Shown here: piece after piece, positions 1 to 10,175 of the stretch
Position numbering within the stretch: the stretch's first letter is position 1
Layout of the letters: each line of letters begins with the position of its first letter
Assembly: GCF_032884065.1 (NCBI RefSeq)
Contig: NC_088865.1
Coordinates: 50,572,489 to 50,636,488, forward strand
From: Artemia franciscana
Lineage: Eukaryota > Arthropoda > Branchiopoda > Anostraca > Artemiidae
Length of the DNA stretch: 64,000 nucleotides
Direction of reading: 5' to 3'
Program-made: the position numbers and the translations under genes
Notes under the pieces: generated by a model
Seen by the model: only the letters and a program-made list of their open reading frames with translations
Database searches by the model: none
Told to the model about the DNA's origin: nothing

Positions 1-94
1 GCTTGTTTAACTAGCCTATTATCTTCAATCGATGATACACTTTCCCAATATTTAACAATAATAATTAACCTACTCTTTCTCATACACTTTATTC

Positions 95-1445
95 CTATAT
101 CTCTCTTAGTACTAACCCATTAAACTTATTATCAAGGCCTAACATACGCTTAAAAAACCTCAACTGCATTCTCTCTAAATTCAACCCCTTGTTAAACCCC
201 CAAAGCTCCGCCCCGTAATGCAAAGCTGATCTAACCCTAGCATTAAAAACGTACTTTAGCAGACCTACATCCCTAATTTCCTTGATACTACTTTTACTTA
301 ACAATCCTAGTAGTCTATTTCCCTTACTTTCTACTATCTTGATATGTGTTTCCATTTCCCATCTGACGAAAGCCTACAACCTAAGTACTGAAATTCATCT
401 ACGTAGTCTAGTGTCCTACCTTCATACGTAAACTGACACTGCGAATCTACCTGTTCTCCACTTTTCCTAAAAACATTACCACCGACTTCTTTAGGTTTAA
501 CACTGGTTTCTTATTCCTAAAATAAGAAGATGCTAGATCTAGCAGTTGTTGTAAATGTTCTTTACTTTCCGCTATTAATGCTCTGTCATCCGAAAAAATT
601 AATGCCATAACGCTTGCACTTGAAAGCTTAATTTTTGGGGCGCCTCTGCCTATCAAATATTCTTCAAAATCATTAATATACAATGAAAATGGCCTTGGGG
701 AAATTGTACATCCCTGCTTAACACCAAGTCTACTCCTAATAACCCTAGAGAAATCCTTGCCTACTCGTACTACAATCTTAACTATATTAGACATAGATGC
801 TATAATCTTAACAAATGCGCTTGGTAGCCCTAGTGCTAACAACGACTCTATCATTAAACTTCTATCCACTCCATCAAACGCCCCTTTTAAATCCAAAAAT
901 GCAACAAATAGCCTGGCCTCTTTTCTCCTAACCTGTTTCCTAATCATCCCCAATATAATAAAAATCTGATCAATAGGACTATAGCCTTTTCTGAACCCTG
1001 CCTGCGAATCTGATAAAATTTTATTTTGGTCTATCCAATTATCTATCCTACAACATAATATCTTAGCAAAAACCTTACAAAGCACATTACTTAGGCTTAT
1101 ACCTCTATAATTCCCATGGTCTAATCTATCCCTCTTTTAAAATAACGGCACTAGAACAGACGTAGCCCAAGACAAGGGTCATTCTGTACTGTTCAATATA
1201 CCGGAAAACATTCCTGCTATAACAGGCAGCAGCCACACCCGTCCCCACTTCCAAAGTGCGGTTGGTATTCCATCTATACCTGGAGCAGACCCGCCTCTCA
1301 TTCCTTTCATTGTCTCCCAGACCTCACTTACTTGGATGGGAGCAACCAAATCATAATCACACTCCTGCATTGGCCTATCAACTACATCACGGAAAGCAGA
1401 TACCAGATCTACATTTAAACTAGTTCCTCCTTGGTCCCTAATCAT
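95..1445 (-). pseudogene. LINE reverse transcriptase, broken into three frames
   Basis: Three successive minus-strand frames cover one RT. 1445-1179 holds the N-terminal block GGSAPGIDGIPTALWK. 1085-447 holds motif A (FLDLKGAFDGVD), motif B (GVKQGCTISPRPFSLYIND) and motif C (IFSDDRAL, with FSDD in place of the common YADD). 355-95 holds the C-terminal block HYGAELWGFNKGLNLERMQL. A stop codon near 1138 separates the first two blocks and the third is in another frame. The enzyme would have copied the element RNA at the nicked target, but this copy cannot. Confidence 0.8.
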
Positions 1446-1651
1446 TTCGTTTTCTCTCTCCTCTAAATATGTAGGCGAAGAATCTACTGCTGGAATACCA
1501 TCACAAACCTCTGTTCCTCCTATAGAATTTTTAACTATACGCCAAAAGGTCCTAATATCTCCTTCTCTATAATCTTTTTTCAGTTGCTCTCCTGTCCTAA
1601 TTTAATGCTCTTTTTTCTTAATCTTCAACATTTTCTTATACTTATTCCGAA

Positions 1652-2845
1652 TCAATTTATAATCCATATAAATCTAGTATTTTCCCTACTATCTATGCTA
1701 TCCCTCGCTTTCCGCAGTGCCTCTAAAACTTCCTGGCGTTTTTTTTCACAATCGTTATAAAAAAAAAATCCATTCTTAATATCATTCTTAACTTTGCAAT
1801 TTAACTTTGAACCTACCTTATATACAACATCATTTACTAATGCTAAAGGCTCCTCTATTTTTCCATCACCTAGTAAAACCAAACATTTATCTAATTCCTG
1901 CTGAACTTCTTCACACGTCATCTTACTCTGAAAATTTTTCTCATTCTCTCCAGTTACTTTCAGTGGCTTTCTAATCCCTAAATGCTCAGTTTCCCTTCGT
2001 TTTTTCTCACTATTAGTCGCTAGTTTCTTAGAACTAACCAACTCAAAAGTAGCCCTAACAGGCAAGTGATCTGAACCTACCACTGCCATCACTTCGAAAT
2101 CCGTACATAGATGCCAAAGAGGAATATCCACCAAAATATAATCAATTACACTTGGAGAAGTCCCAGAAAAACAAGTGAAATTTCCCACACCTCCATCCTT
2201 TCCAACTCTTCCATTCAGAATAACAAAATTTTCCTTACCACAAAAATCCAAAATTTTACGGCCCCAATTATCCTTTCGTCTACTATGGTCCTTACGTACC
2301 CTCGGAGGGAGATGGATTGCTAAATCATCCCAAACCTCCCAAGAAGCTTCATCCGTACAGGCATGAGGTGACATCAAAACTTCTGGAGTAACCCCAACAT
2401 AACCCTTAAAGTCCCCCATAAGACAAAACAAGTCAGAAGGAAACTGAATGGAAAATTTACGTTTTTCATCCTCTAATATACACCACGTACGAGCTTGACT
2501 CTGGAGGGATATAAATTGCACAAAAATAATAAACCGTCCATAGGCTTTGACTCTTGACCATATCAAATTACAAGAAACACTCTTCAGCCGTTAAACTTTA
2601 TGCTGAGACAACAAAATTTCAGATACAAAAATTGCGACTCCACCATAAGTTCGTCCATTCTTAGATTTTTTACGATGGACACCGAAATACCGAAACCTTT
2701 CAAACTGAGTTTCTTTTTCCAATCAAGTTTCAGATAAATACTACAATATCAAACATACACTGCGATACCAATAGACTATTAATTTTCATTTCACTCCATC
2801 CTTGAATGTTCCAATGCACTATATTTATTCTTTCCTGCACAACAC
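1652..2845 (-). pseudogene. LINE endonuclease (EEP fold), broken
   Basis: The minus strand near 2840-2790 reads NIVHWNIQGWSEMKINSLL, the first strand of the exonuclease-endonuclease-phosphatase fold that nicks the target in LINE retrotransposition. An in-frame stop near 2740 sits where the metal-binding ET dipeptide is expected. A 304-residue frame (2566-1652) then carries LMGDFKGYVG, SVIDYILVD and GSDHLPVRA. The usual GDFN reads GDFK, so a catalytic asparagine is lost, in line with an inactive copy. The lysine-rich tail links the endonuclease to the reverse transcriptase. Confidence 0.75.
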
Positions 2846-2911
2846 CATGATTTCGCTGCCTCAAGGGTAAATTTCATTTTCTTTCTCGCAAGTAATTCTC
2901 GTGTTGTGTAG

Positions 2912-3508
2912 TCAGTCACAATCCAAATTTTTGCGTGTCTTAAAATGTTGACCTGATTTCAGAACAAGATCGCGGCAAAAAGCGCTCATAAATTTAACCA
3001 AAACGGGGCGGGGGTTTTGATTACACTTAATACGGAAAACGTCTATTATGTCGCTAAGATGTATCAAGGCATTCGTTATAAACTGGTTAAAAGTGGCAAC
3101 TACATCTTCAAGTAATTTCTGTGCTCGTCTAGACGGATCAAAGTTATACAAAATTACATTTGTTCGTTTCGAATCAGCCTCTATATTACTCATTTTAAGT
3201 CGCATCTTCTCCAGTTCAGTTCTCAGAGAATCCACTTCTCGCTGCGTATTTATATTTTCTGCCTTAACTTCAGCGATCGCTCCCTCCAACTTAATTGATA
3301 ACTGGGCCAGCCCCCCTTTTATTCCCGCTATTTCTGATGAAATTGGGTCTATTTCTGCTAACTGACCATTCATTAGGGTGAGTATTACCATTATTCGAGA
3401 TTCTGCATCATTAGAGATATGGCTATCCCCTGAATTCTGGCCTTGTGTGAACATTCCTTGGAATGAAATGAGCAAATTCAAATCTCTACTTTTCACAGGT
3501 CTTGCCAA
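2912..3508 (-). pseudogene. LINE ORF1-like RNA-binding protein (198 aa open frame)
   Basis: A 198-residue frame opening MARPVKSRDLNLLISFQ. Residues about 60-115 form a heptad-rich coiled coil (AEVKAENINTQREVDSLRTE). It is followed by an RRM-like block beginning RTNVILYNFDPSRR and continuing to DIIDVFRIKCNQNPRPVLVK, the layout of L1-type ORF1 proteins that trimerise and coat the element RNA. It lies just upstream of the endonuclease in transcription order, which supports the assignment. The C-terminal domain is cut short by the stop at 2912. It is part of the LINE, not a host gene. Confidence 0.7.
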
Positions 3509-3581
3509 TACGGATACAATTTTGTGCCACTATAATCCTTATTATTGCCAAACTGGCATACCGCTCTTTGATTTTATATGA

Positions 3582-4447
3582 AAATGTATTATTTTAATAA
3601 TGCCGAAAGTTCAATTTATGCAGTGGACAAAAACTTCAGTCAATTCAAGTTATTCAGTGACGTCAGATATTCCACTTGGTTACGGATACCGAATGAATAC
3701 TTTTAATAGTTTATAAGACGTAAAAATGTTCTCACTATTTCGTAACTACTGAAAGAATTCAGCGTCTAATTAAATCAGAATAAAGTCCTTTACCAACAAC
3801 TGGTTTGAAACTGAGATTAATCCTTTTTAAAAGAATAGATAGATCTTACTTCTTCAACGACTGTGAACTATATGAAGCCACTATAATCAGAAATGTTTCC
3901 CTTGAACGGGATGCTGGGAATTTCTGTATCCCCCCCTAAACGGATACTGTTTTGTGCTTTATTATATTTTTCCTGTAGAGATTGTATTTATCTAGTTCTC
4001 ACTTTGAAAAAAAAATAATTGTTACACAATTAATATACAGATATAAATTAAAAAGGTGCCAATATGCTGGCTTTTGACAATTAAAATTAAACTAAAAATA
4101 TTAAATTAAAAATGTTTATTTGATTTTCTTAATCTTAGTAAAATGTTTTATTTTGAACTGAGTACTTTAATAATGTGCTACTCTTTATAAACACTGAATC
4201 AAAAGGCTTTAATTATTTTGGTGCTTGATAGCCAAGTTCAAAACTGTCGATATTGTTAAATATGAGTCCTAAGCTTTGGCATTGCTCGACAGAACTGAAT
4301 GCTGGGAGTTTATATCTTATTTTTTGTAAGTAGGCTATTGTTTTTTGTATTTTTTGTAATTACTTTTTTTCAATTTTATATAATTTTACTTTAACTGACA
4401 TACTTTTTCCATTGCCTTTAAAAGATGTTTGTCTCTAAGCTCATCGA
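3582..4447. other. gene-free AT-rich stretch
   Basis: No coding sequence is visible. The phrase ggatactgttttgtgc at 3941 resembles ggatacaattttgtgcc at 3504 beside the LINE 5' end, so some of this may be LINE 5' leader or an older repeat. The rest is unremarkable AT-rich DNA. Confidence 0.4.
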
Positions 4448-5664
4448 ATAAAAAAAAACAAGGTTTTTCAACTGAAAGTAGGGAGCAACATTAAAACTCA
4501 AGCCAAACAAGAATTATTACCAATATAAGAGAGTTTTCCAACCTCCTCAGCACTTGGTCGTTCACTCTATAGTTTTTCGACGCTTTAAAAACAAGTTACT
4601 TATTGTCCTAATTAAACGAACCTTTTGTTTCAAGGGTCGTTTTTAAAGATTTGGGACAACATTTCAACTTCAGCTTAAAAAGCAAGGTGTTGGGGAGGAG
4701 GCAATCCCCATCATATACGTAATCAGTTCTGTTTGTTTTAAGTTTTAATGTTGCCGAATTCAATCCTGGCGTAAATTATTAGCGAAAAATTTAATATTTC
4801 CACGCGTAAAATTGAATTGGTAAAGAGAAAGCCAGACATATAAAGAAATTTCTTATAGGAATTCTGGCAAATTCATCCAATTTGAAATTTACCCTGAAAA
4901 GGTCACCCCTGAAAAATTCCCTCTACATGAAAAATTGTCCCAGCAGAGAATTCGTCCTCCCCACTCGAAAAATGTATGCATACTTCCCAATAACAAATAA
5001 AACAATGGACAAATGTTATAACTTAGAAACCTTTCCCCAGGGAATTCAGGGGGTGACTTATCTCCAAAGACACAGTTATTGGGCTTTTCAACTATGCTAA
5101 ACAAAAAAGCTACCTAACAATTTTGATCGGACGATTTTGGTAGAAAAAGTGGCGTAGAAAGGGGACTAGTTGCCTTCAATTTTTGGTCACTTAAAAAGAA
5201 CATTAGAAATTTTCATTTCCGTTAGAGTGAGATCTCTCTCAACATTTTAAGCCCACTTGGTTGATACAATCACCACCGGGAAAAACACAAATAAACACGA
5301 ATCTGTGATTTTCTTTTGGCAAAATTTCAAAATTCCACATTTTTACAGATAAGCTTGAAATCTCTACAGTAGAGTTCTTTGATGCGCCGGATCTGAAGGC
5401 GTAATTTTCATTGAAATTCTATGACTTCAAGAGTGGTTTTCCCCTTTTTTTCGAACACCAGACAAATTTTCTCAGACTCTTAGCTTTTGATAGGTAAGAC
5501 TAAACTTAATGAAACTTATATATTTGGAATCAGCATAATAAGCCAATTCTTTTTATATATCTATTGATATATCTATCGGTATTAAAATTCTGTTTTTCAG
5601 AGTATTGGCTTCTATTGAGCCGGGTCGCTCCTTACTTATAGTTCAGTACCACCAACTGTTTGAT
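4448..5664 (-). repeat. palindromic mosaic element (PME), diverged full-span copy, H to T
   Basis: It begins with a poly-A/CAAG end followed by ctgaaagtagggagcaacat (end H) and finishes at 5620-5664 with gagccgggtcgctccttact and the T-end hairpin region ending ctgtttgat. Between them are the C-type segment (5030-5260, which carries the B monomer) and the D segment (5330-5600). This copy belongs to a diverged subfamily whose middle differs from the 6.1-kb copy and resembles the copy at 28697-29600. It has no coding capacity, so it is non-autonomous. Confidence 0.7.
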
Positions 5665-5764
5665 TACCCATCAAAATCGAAGCATAGATCATTGAAATAT
5701 TGATCGTTTTTCTTGCGTTACCAAAACTATTGTATTCATAAAACTTCTTTCATGAAATGTAACT

Positions 5765-6060
5765 AAGCAAATAAAAAAGGTTTTTCAACTAAGGTAAGGA
5801 ACAAGTTTAAAACTTACAACAAATATAAATTACTCTGTGTAAGAGGGACTGCCCCCTTCTCATCACCTTGCTCATTAAACAAAACATTTTTAGTGATTTG
5901 AAAGATCTTTTTTTGTCCAATTGTAATTTTCTTTAGAAATTTGGGAAAAAAACTTCACAGTAAAGAGAAAAGAGCTAAGGAGGAGACAGCCTAACAACAA
6001 ATATTTTTCAAATTGTATCCTTGCTTTTAGTTGAAAAGCTCTTTTTTTTATTTAATTTCT
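5765..6060. repeat. PME end-H fragment
   Basis: An old, imperfect inverted repeat. The left side reads aaataaaaaaggtttttcaa and the right side ends with gttgaaaagctctttttttt followed by tatttaatttctg. It matches the H end of PME copies in layout (poly-A, fold, poly-T) but not in fine sequence. Confidence 0.5.
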
Positions 6061-6097
6061 GATTGTTTTGCAAATCATACTCAGACCTAACCAAGAT

Positions 6098-6360
6098 AAA
6101 AAAAAAACAAGTATTTTTAACTGAAAGTAAGGAGTGACATTAAAACTTAAAACGAGCAGACAAAAAACACCCTGCTCTTTACGCTAAAGTTTTTACTGTT
6201 TTAAAAAGTAGAGTTGAGAGAAAGAGGCAAACTTTAGCGTAAAAAGCAGGGCGTTGAGGTGGGAACAGCCCCTTTCATATACGGAGTAATTTCTGCTCGT
6301 TTTAAGCTTTAATGTCGCTCCTTACTTTCATTAAAAAAAACTTGTTTTTTTTATTTAATT
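6098..6360. repeat. PME end-H hairpin 1
   Basis: A long inverted repeat with poly-A/CAAG on the left and CTTG/poly-T on the right. The centre pairs ctttacgctaaagttt (left) with aaactttagcgtaaa (right) around a loop of about 45 nt rich in tttaaaaagtagagttgaga. The arm reads CCCTGCT on the left and AGCAGGG on the right, a matched change against other copies. Confidence 0.8.
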
Positions 6361-7760
6361 TCTGAACGTTTTTAGTTAATCCAGGTTTTGATTTCGGCTC
6401 TCCGCAGGAAAATAATTAAAGCGAAATTTGCATATTTAATTATTTGGCTAAATGGCTTTCCCATAGTTTTGATCGAATGATTTTGAGAAAAATGAAGGGG
6501 AGAGGAGGTCCAGTTGCCCTCCAATTTTTTGGGTACTTAAAAAGGCAACTAGAACTTTTAATTTTTTACGAACGTTTTCATTAGTAAAATATATCCGTAA
6601 CTTGCGAATTACCTTACGAAAGAAACTCCTATATTCGTATGTTATTATTACGTATATGAGAGGGTTTTCCCATTCGTCAATACCTCGCTCTTTACACTCA
6701 AGCTTAAATTTTTTCCCCTGAATCACAAAGGCCGTAGAATAAATAGTTGAAATTACTAAAAACACATTAGCTTAAACAGTGAGGTATTAGGAGGAGGTGA
6801 ACCCCTTAAATGCATAATATTTTCTGTTCGTTTAAAGTTTTAATGCTACTCCTTACTTTCAGTTAAAATAACTTTTTAATATTTATTTTTTCATTTTTTT
6901 TAAATAACGCTAGAAAAGGCTGCGCACCTTTCATGGAAATCTTCTTTCCCCATAACAAATTCGTCCACGGAAAGTTTCCCCCACATAACCACCTCTTCCC
7001 AACCCCTCCTCCCAACCAAAAAATGTCCCTGAAAACGTCTGTACATACCATTACATAACGATGTACATAACCATTACTATATGCAAACACTGGTCAAAGT
7101 TTGTAACTTTCAGCCCCTCCCACGGGGACTGTGGGGAAGTAAGTCGTCCCCAAAGACATATTTATAAGGTTTTTCGACTATGCTGAATAAAATAGCTATC
7201 TCAGAATTTTGATCCAACGACTTCGGGAAAACAATGAGCGTGGGAGGGGGCCTAGGTGCCCTCCAATTTTTTTGGTCACTTACAAAGAGCACTAGAACTT
7301 TTCAATTTCCGTTCGAATGAGCCCTCTCGCAAAATTATAGGACCACTGGGTCGATACGATCACCCCTGGGAAAAAGAAAGAAAAAAAAACAAACAAATAA
7401 ACACGCATCCGTGATAGTCTTCTGGCAAAAAATACAAAAATCCCCATTTTTATAAATAGGAGCTTGGAACTTGTACAATAGGGTTCTCTGATACGCTGAA
7501 TCTGATGGTGTGATTTTCGTTAGGATTCTATGACTTTTAGGGGGTGTTTCCCCCTATTTTCTAGAATAGGGCAAATTTTCTCAGGCTCGTAACTTTTGAT
7601 GGGTAGAATTAAACTTGATGAAACTTATATATTTTAAATCAGCATTAAAATGCGATCCTTTTTATGTAACTATTTGTATCAAAATTCCATTTTTTAGAAT
7701 TTTGGTTACTATTGAGCCGGGTCGCTCCTTGCTACACTTCGTTACCACGAACTGTTTGAT
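6098..7760 (-). repeat. PME, complete-looking copy (H-A-B-C-D-T order)
   Basis: Order along the plus strand: H hairpin (6098-6360), A segment (6365-6640), inner fold (6640-6880), C segment with a B monomer (6900-7345), poly-A/central segment ending acgcatccgtgat (about 7345-7420), D segment (7430-7700), and the T end (7700-7760) with gagccgggtcgctcc and cgttaccacgaactgtttga. It is the reverse complement in layout of the copy at 19342-20967, so about 1.65 kb is the natural unit length. It has no ORF of note. Mobility is inferred from dispersal only. Confidence 0.8.
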
Positions 7761-8250
7761 ATAGTTTGAGGTACTGACAAATTAAATCCCTGGTCAATTG
7801 CTTTAGAATATGTAAATTAATAATTTTACGTTAATTAGTGCCGTTCTACGTTTACATTTTCCATTTCAATTTAATATACAATTTGAATATCAAGGAGGCA
7901 CACTCGTGCCTCCATAAAGAGGCGACACACGACAATGTTAAGCGATCTTCGGTTCCAGTAGTCGCAGAGGGATGGGGAGGGATGCATTTCGTAGCCCGAG
8001 CTCCAACTAAGAAACCTGCAAAATTTCATCCCCCTCCAACTTTTCCTTCATGGGGAAAATCTGGCCGAAAGTTTCGACCCGTCAACCCCAGCCCCCCTTT
8101 ACCGTTGTCCGATCGGGCTGAAATTCACAAGTTAAGGTCCCCTAGGGCCCAGGAGCATATCCGCGAAATTTCAGCTCGATCCGATAACTCCTTCCCTGTT
8201 TTCCAGAAACCACGCATTAGCTAATTAATTAACGCATTTCTCTCCATAAG
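7761..8250. repeat. unclassified repeat-like stretch with GC-rich core
   Basis: A 128-codon open frame (7838-8224) spans this region. Its composition (Pro, Arg, Lys, His) and lack of any recognisable domain suggest chance. The GC-rich core (7970-8215) has the phrasing of dispersed crustacean repeats, with repeated statements of gatcgggctgaaattca and gctcgatccgataactcctt. I see no gene. Confidence 0.4.
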
Positions 8251-8308
8251 AGCCCATGTTAATTTGAAATTTTTAAAAATTATTGAGAAGTTATATTTAA
8301 ACACATGT

Positions 8309-8381
8309 AAGTGATTAGCTCAGTCGGTAGACCGTGGGACTTTTAATCCTCGGGTCAAGGGTTCAAGTCCCTTACGGGCGG
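8309..8381 (+). pseudogene. tRNA-Lys(UUU)-like pseudogene
   Basis: Seventy-three nucleotides fit the tRNA cloverleaf spacing. D arm gctcagtcggtagacc, anticodon loop cttttaa with anticodon TTT at 8342-8344, T arm aagggttcaagtccctt, and a T9 run just after the 3' end like a Pol III terminator. The folding is damaged: the 5' acceptor aagtgat does not pair with acgggcg, one D-stem pair is C-C, and the outer anticodon-stem pair is T-C. It is a tRNA relic or a SINE head, not a working gene. Confidence 0.65.
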
Positions 8382-8633
8382 TTTTTTTTTCACAACATCA
8401 AAAAAATTTTGATAACACCTGGACAGCTTATCATTTGAGAGATAACGGAATATTAGCTTCTTATGAGCAAAAGAAACATTTCGGTCATTCTATCTATTAT
8501 TTTTTTTCTATTTTATACAATGATTTAAAAGCGGGGGGGCGGCAGCCACCCAAGTTCCTCTCCTAAATCCTGTACGAGGAGTACAGGAATTATTAAATTA
8601 CATCCACCATGGATTGTAGAAAAACGTACAGAA

Positions 8634-9102
8634 ATAATATGAAAAAAACTTCGTTTTCTTAAAGAGTTAAAGAGGCTGCGTCCCAAAGTCGAACCTTAAA
8701 ACGTACAGGAATTAGAAGAGGCAGTTGGGGGGCTGCCGCCCCCCAAACCCCCAGCTTTTAAAGACTCTTTTGTACAGTTTTTTTTGTGGGGGGAATTCAT
8801 TGTTACTAATAACTAGTTTCGGCGCAATGATTCTCCTGTCCTCTTGTGTTTAACATTTTTCGAAGTTATTCCATTATTCATTCATTTCAATTTTTTGTTA
8901 ATTAAAAGAGGGCCTTTCCGAAATCAAGAGCGGGGGGTTAGCAAAAAACAAAAAACCTGTACAAAAGAGTCTTTAAAAGCTGGGGGTTTGGGGGGGGCGG
9001 CAGCCCCCCAACTGCCTCTTCTAATTCCTGTACGTTTTAAGGTTCGACTTTGGGACGCAGCCTCTTTAACTCTTTAAGAAAACGAAGTTTTTTTCATATT
9101 AT
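8634..9102. mobile_element. foldback/MITE element with 145-bp inverted arms
   Basis: The left arm (8634-8777) and right arm (8957-9102) are near-perfect inverted copies. Each starts ataatatgaaaaaaacttcg, passes through a GC-rich block with ggggggctgccgcccccc, and ends at ctcttttgtacag. The loop of about 180 nt includes unrelated AT-rich sequence. It has no coding capacity. High arm identity suggests a recent insertion or arm conversion. I see no clear target duplication. Confidence 0.75.
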
Positions 9103-9299
9103 ACTTTAAAGAATTGGCGATGGATTGTAATTTTGGTGAAAAGCTCCTTGTTAATATTACTATCATTTATATGATTCTTTCTTATAATATATATTATAAT
9201 ATTATATATATTATACAATATACTATCATTTATATCATTTAGATAACTTCGAAGACTACACTGCCTTTCCATGACGAAAGTAAAACAGTTCAAAATAGG
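9103..9299. other. AT-rich spacer with TATA palindromes
   Basis: It contains a run of interlocking tataat/attata palindromes (9180-9222). No gene is seen. Confidence 0.4.
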
Positions 9300-9302
9300 G
9301 AT

Positions 9303-9382
9303 GATACCTTTTTATTGACAGTGAATAGATATAAAATTATTTAACTGGATATTTCGAACACATATACAGTGTTCATCATCAG
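9303..9382 (-). ncRNA. hammerhead-ribozyme-like core in Penelope tail (partial)
   Basis: On the minus strand, CTGATGA (9382-9376) is followed by stem II (GAACAC...GTGTTC, 9374-9356), then GAAA (9355-9352). After a loop of about 40 nt comes GGTATC (9308-9303), which can close a short stem III with TATCC and supplies a TC cleavage context. Penelope-like elements are known to carry minimal type I hammerheads. I cannot find a convincing stem I, so this may be a degraded or chance match. Confidence 0.35.
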
Positions 9383-9438
9383 CAGTAAAACAAAAAGACA
9401 TGAATAAAAATAAACAAAATTTATACCTAATAAACTAA

Positions 9439-9945
9439 TTACATATAGTTTATTGCTTTTATTTTTTTCAATGCAACAGCCGAGGCAAATCTCTTTAACC
9501 TTTTTGGTTCCGGTTCATTAGAATTATCTGACATATCAAGTGGACAGAGGTCATAGCTCTTAGGTGAGGTGATATTTACTTTATTTGACCTCAGTAAATT
9601 ATCATAAATTGAGTTCAATCCAAATTCACCTGTATCTCTGTTATTCTTGAATAGAATTTTTTTAATTTCGATTGTTTCCCTGAAAGTTTGCTTTAAACCT
9701 TGGTCCCTAGAAATCAAAGAAATATTTTCAAACAAAATAAAATGATTTGGAAAATTAAAGATATGCTCCAAGAGGGCCGACGTGAAATCTTCAGGTTTGG
9801 TATTTTGCTTTAAAGACGATGAAATAGAATTATGATGTTGTAGCAATCTCTTTTTTAAATTCTGGGTATTACGTCCCACATAAGGGCTTCCACAAGTACA
9901 TGGGATTTTATAAACCCCACTTTGTTGCTCTACGGAAGTCCGATC
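9439..9945 (-). pseudogene. Penelope-like GIY-YIG endonuclease
   Basis: The minus strand at about 9918-9870 reads GVYKIPCTCGSPYVGR, the GIY-YIG core with the CxC that Penelope endonucleases add. It runs on as NTQNLKKRLLQHHNSISSS and then EIKKILFKNN near the conserved glutamate region. The open part from its first methionine is 146 codons (9879-9439), but the true domain starts upstream of that methionine in the same reading direction. It would nick the target DNA. It sits at the C-terminus, as the family requires. Confidence 0.85.
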
Positions 9946-10175
9946 CTTTCCAGAATTTAAAAAAACTAGCCAAAGTATTACTACCTCTTAAAGCTACCTT
10001 TAAGCCATTATTTTGTAAAATTCTTTTAAGTTTTTCACTCAAACCTGGAACATATGGTAGAGAACAAAAATATCTTTCTTTTCTGTTGTTTCCAGAATAT
10101 CGTCAGAACATTCTAGAAATTTTTTCCTTCTTTTCGAAAAAGTCTGGTCAATTAACCAACCCGGATAATGGTTAC

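Larger units (their letters stand above)
1..3581 (-). mobile_element. LINE (non-LTR retrotransposon), minus strand, 3' end beyond window
   Basis: Read on the minus strand, the parts come in LINE order: an ORF1 coiled-coil protein (3508-2912), an apurinic-type endonuclease (about 2845-1950), then reverse transcriptase (about 1445-95). The copy is dead: the frame is broken between nearly every segment, the endonuclease has an in-frame stop near 2740, and another stop lies near 1138 in the RT. The 3' end is not in the window. The 5' end is set at the last coding-like sequence and could be a few hundred bases higher. RT and endonuclease motifs fix the class, but the clade is not resolved by eye. 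Confidence 0.85.

Noticed and set aside
4448-7760. PME as a Helitron
   Set aside because: The T end has a hairpin, but I see no 5' TC and no 3' CTRR at fixed positions, and the H end does not fit.
7838-8224. 128-codon proline-rich ORF
   Set aside because: No domain, lies in repeat-like GC-rich DNA, and its start is in unrelated AT-rich sequence.
8309-8381. Working tRNA-Lys gene
   Set aside because: The acceptor stem does not pair and both the D and anticodon stems have mismatches.
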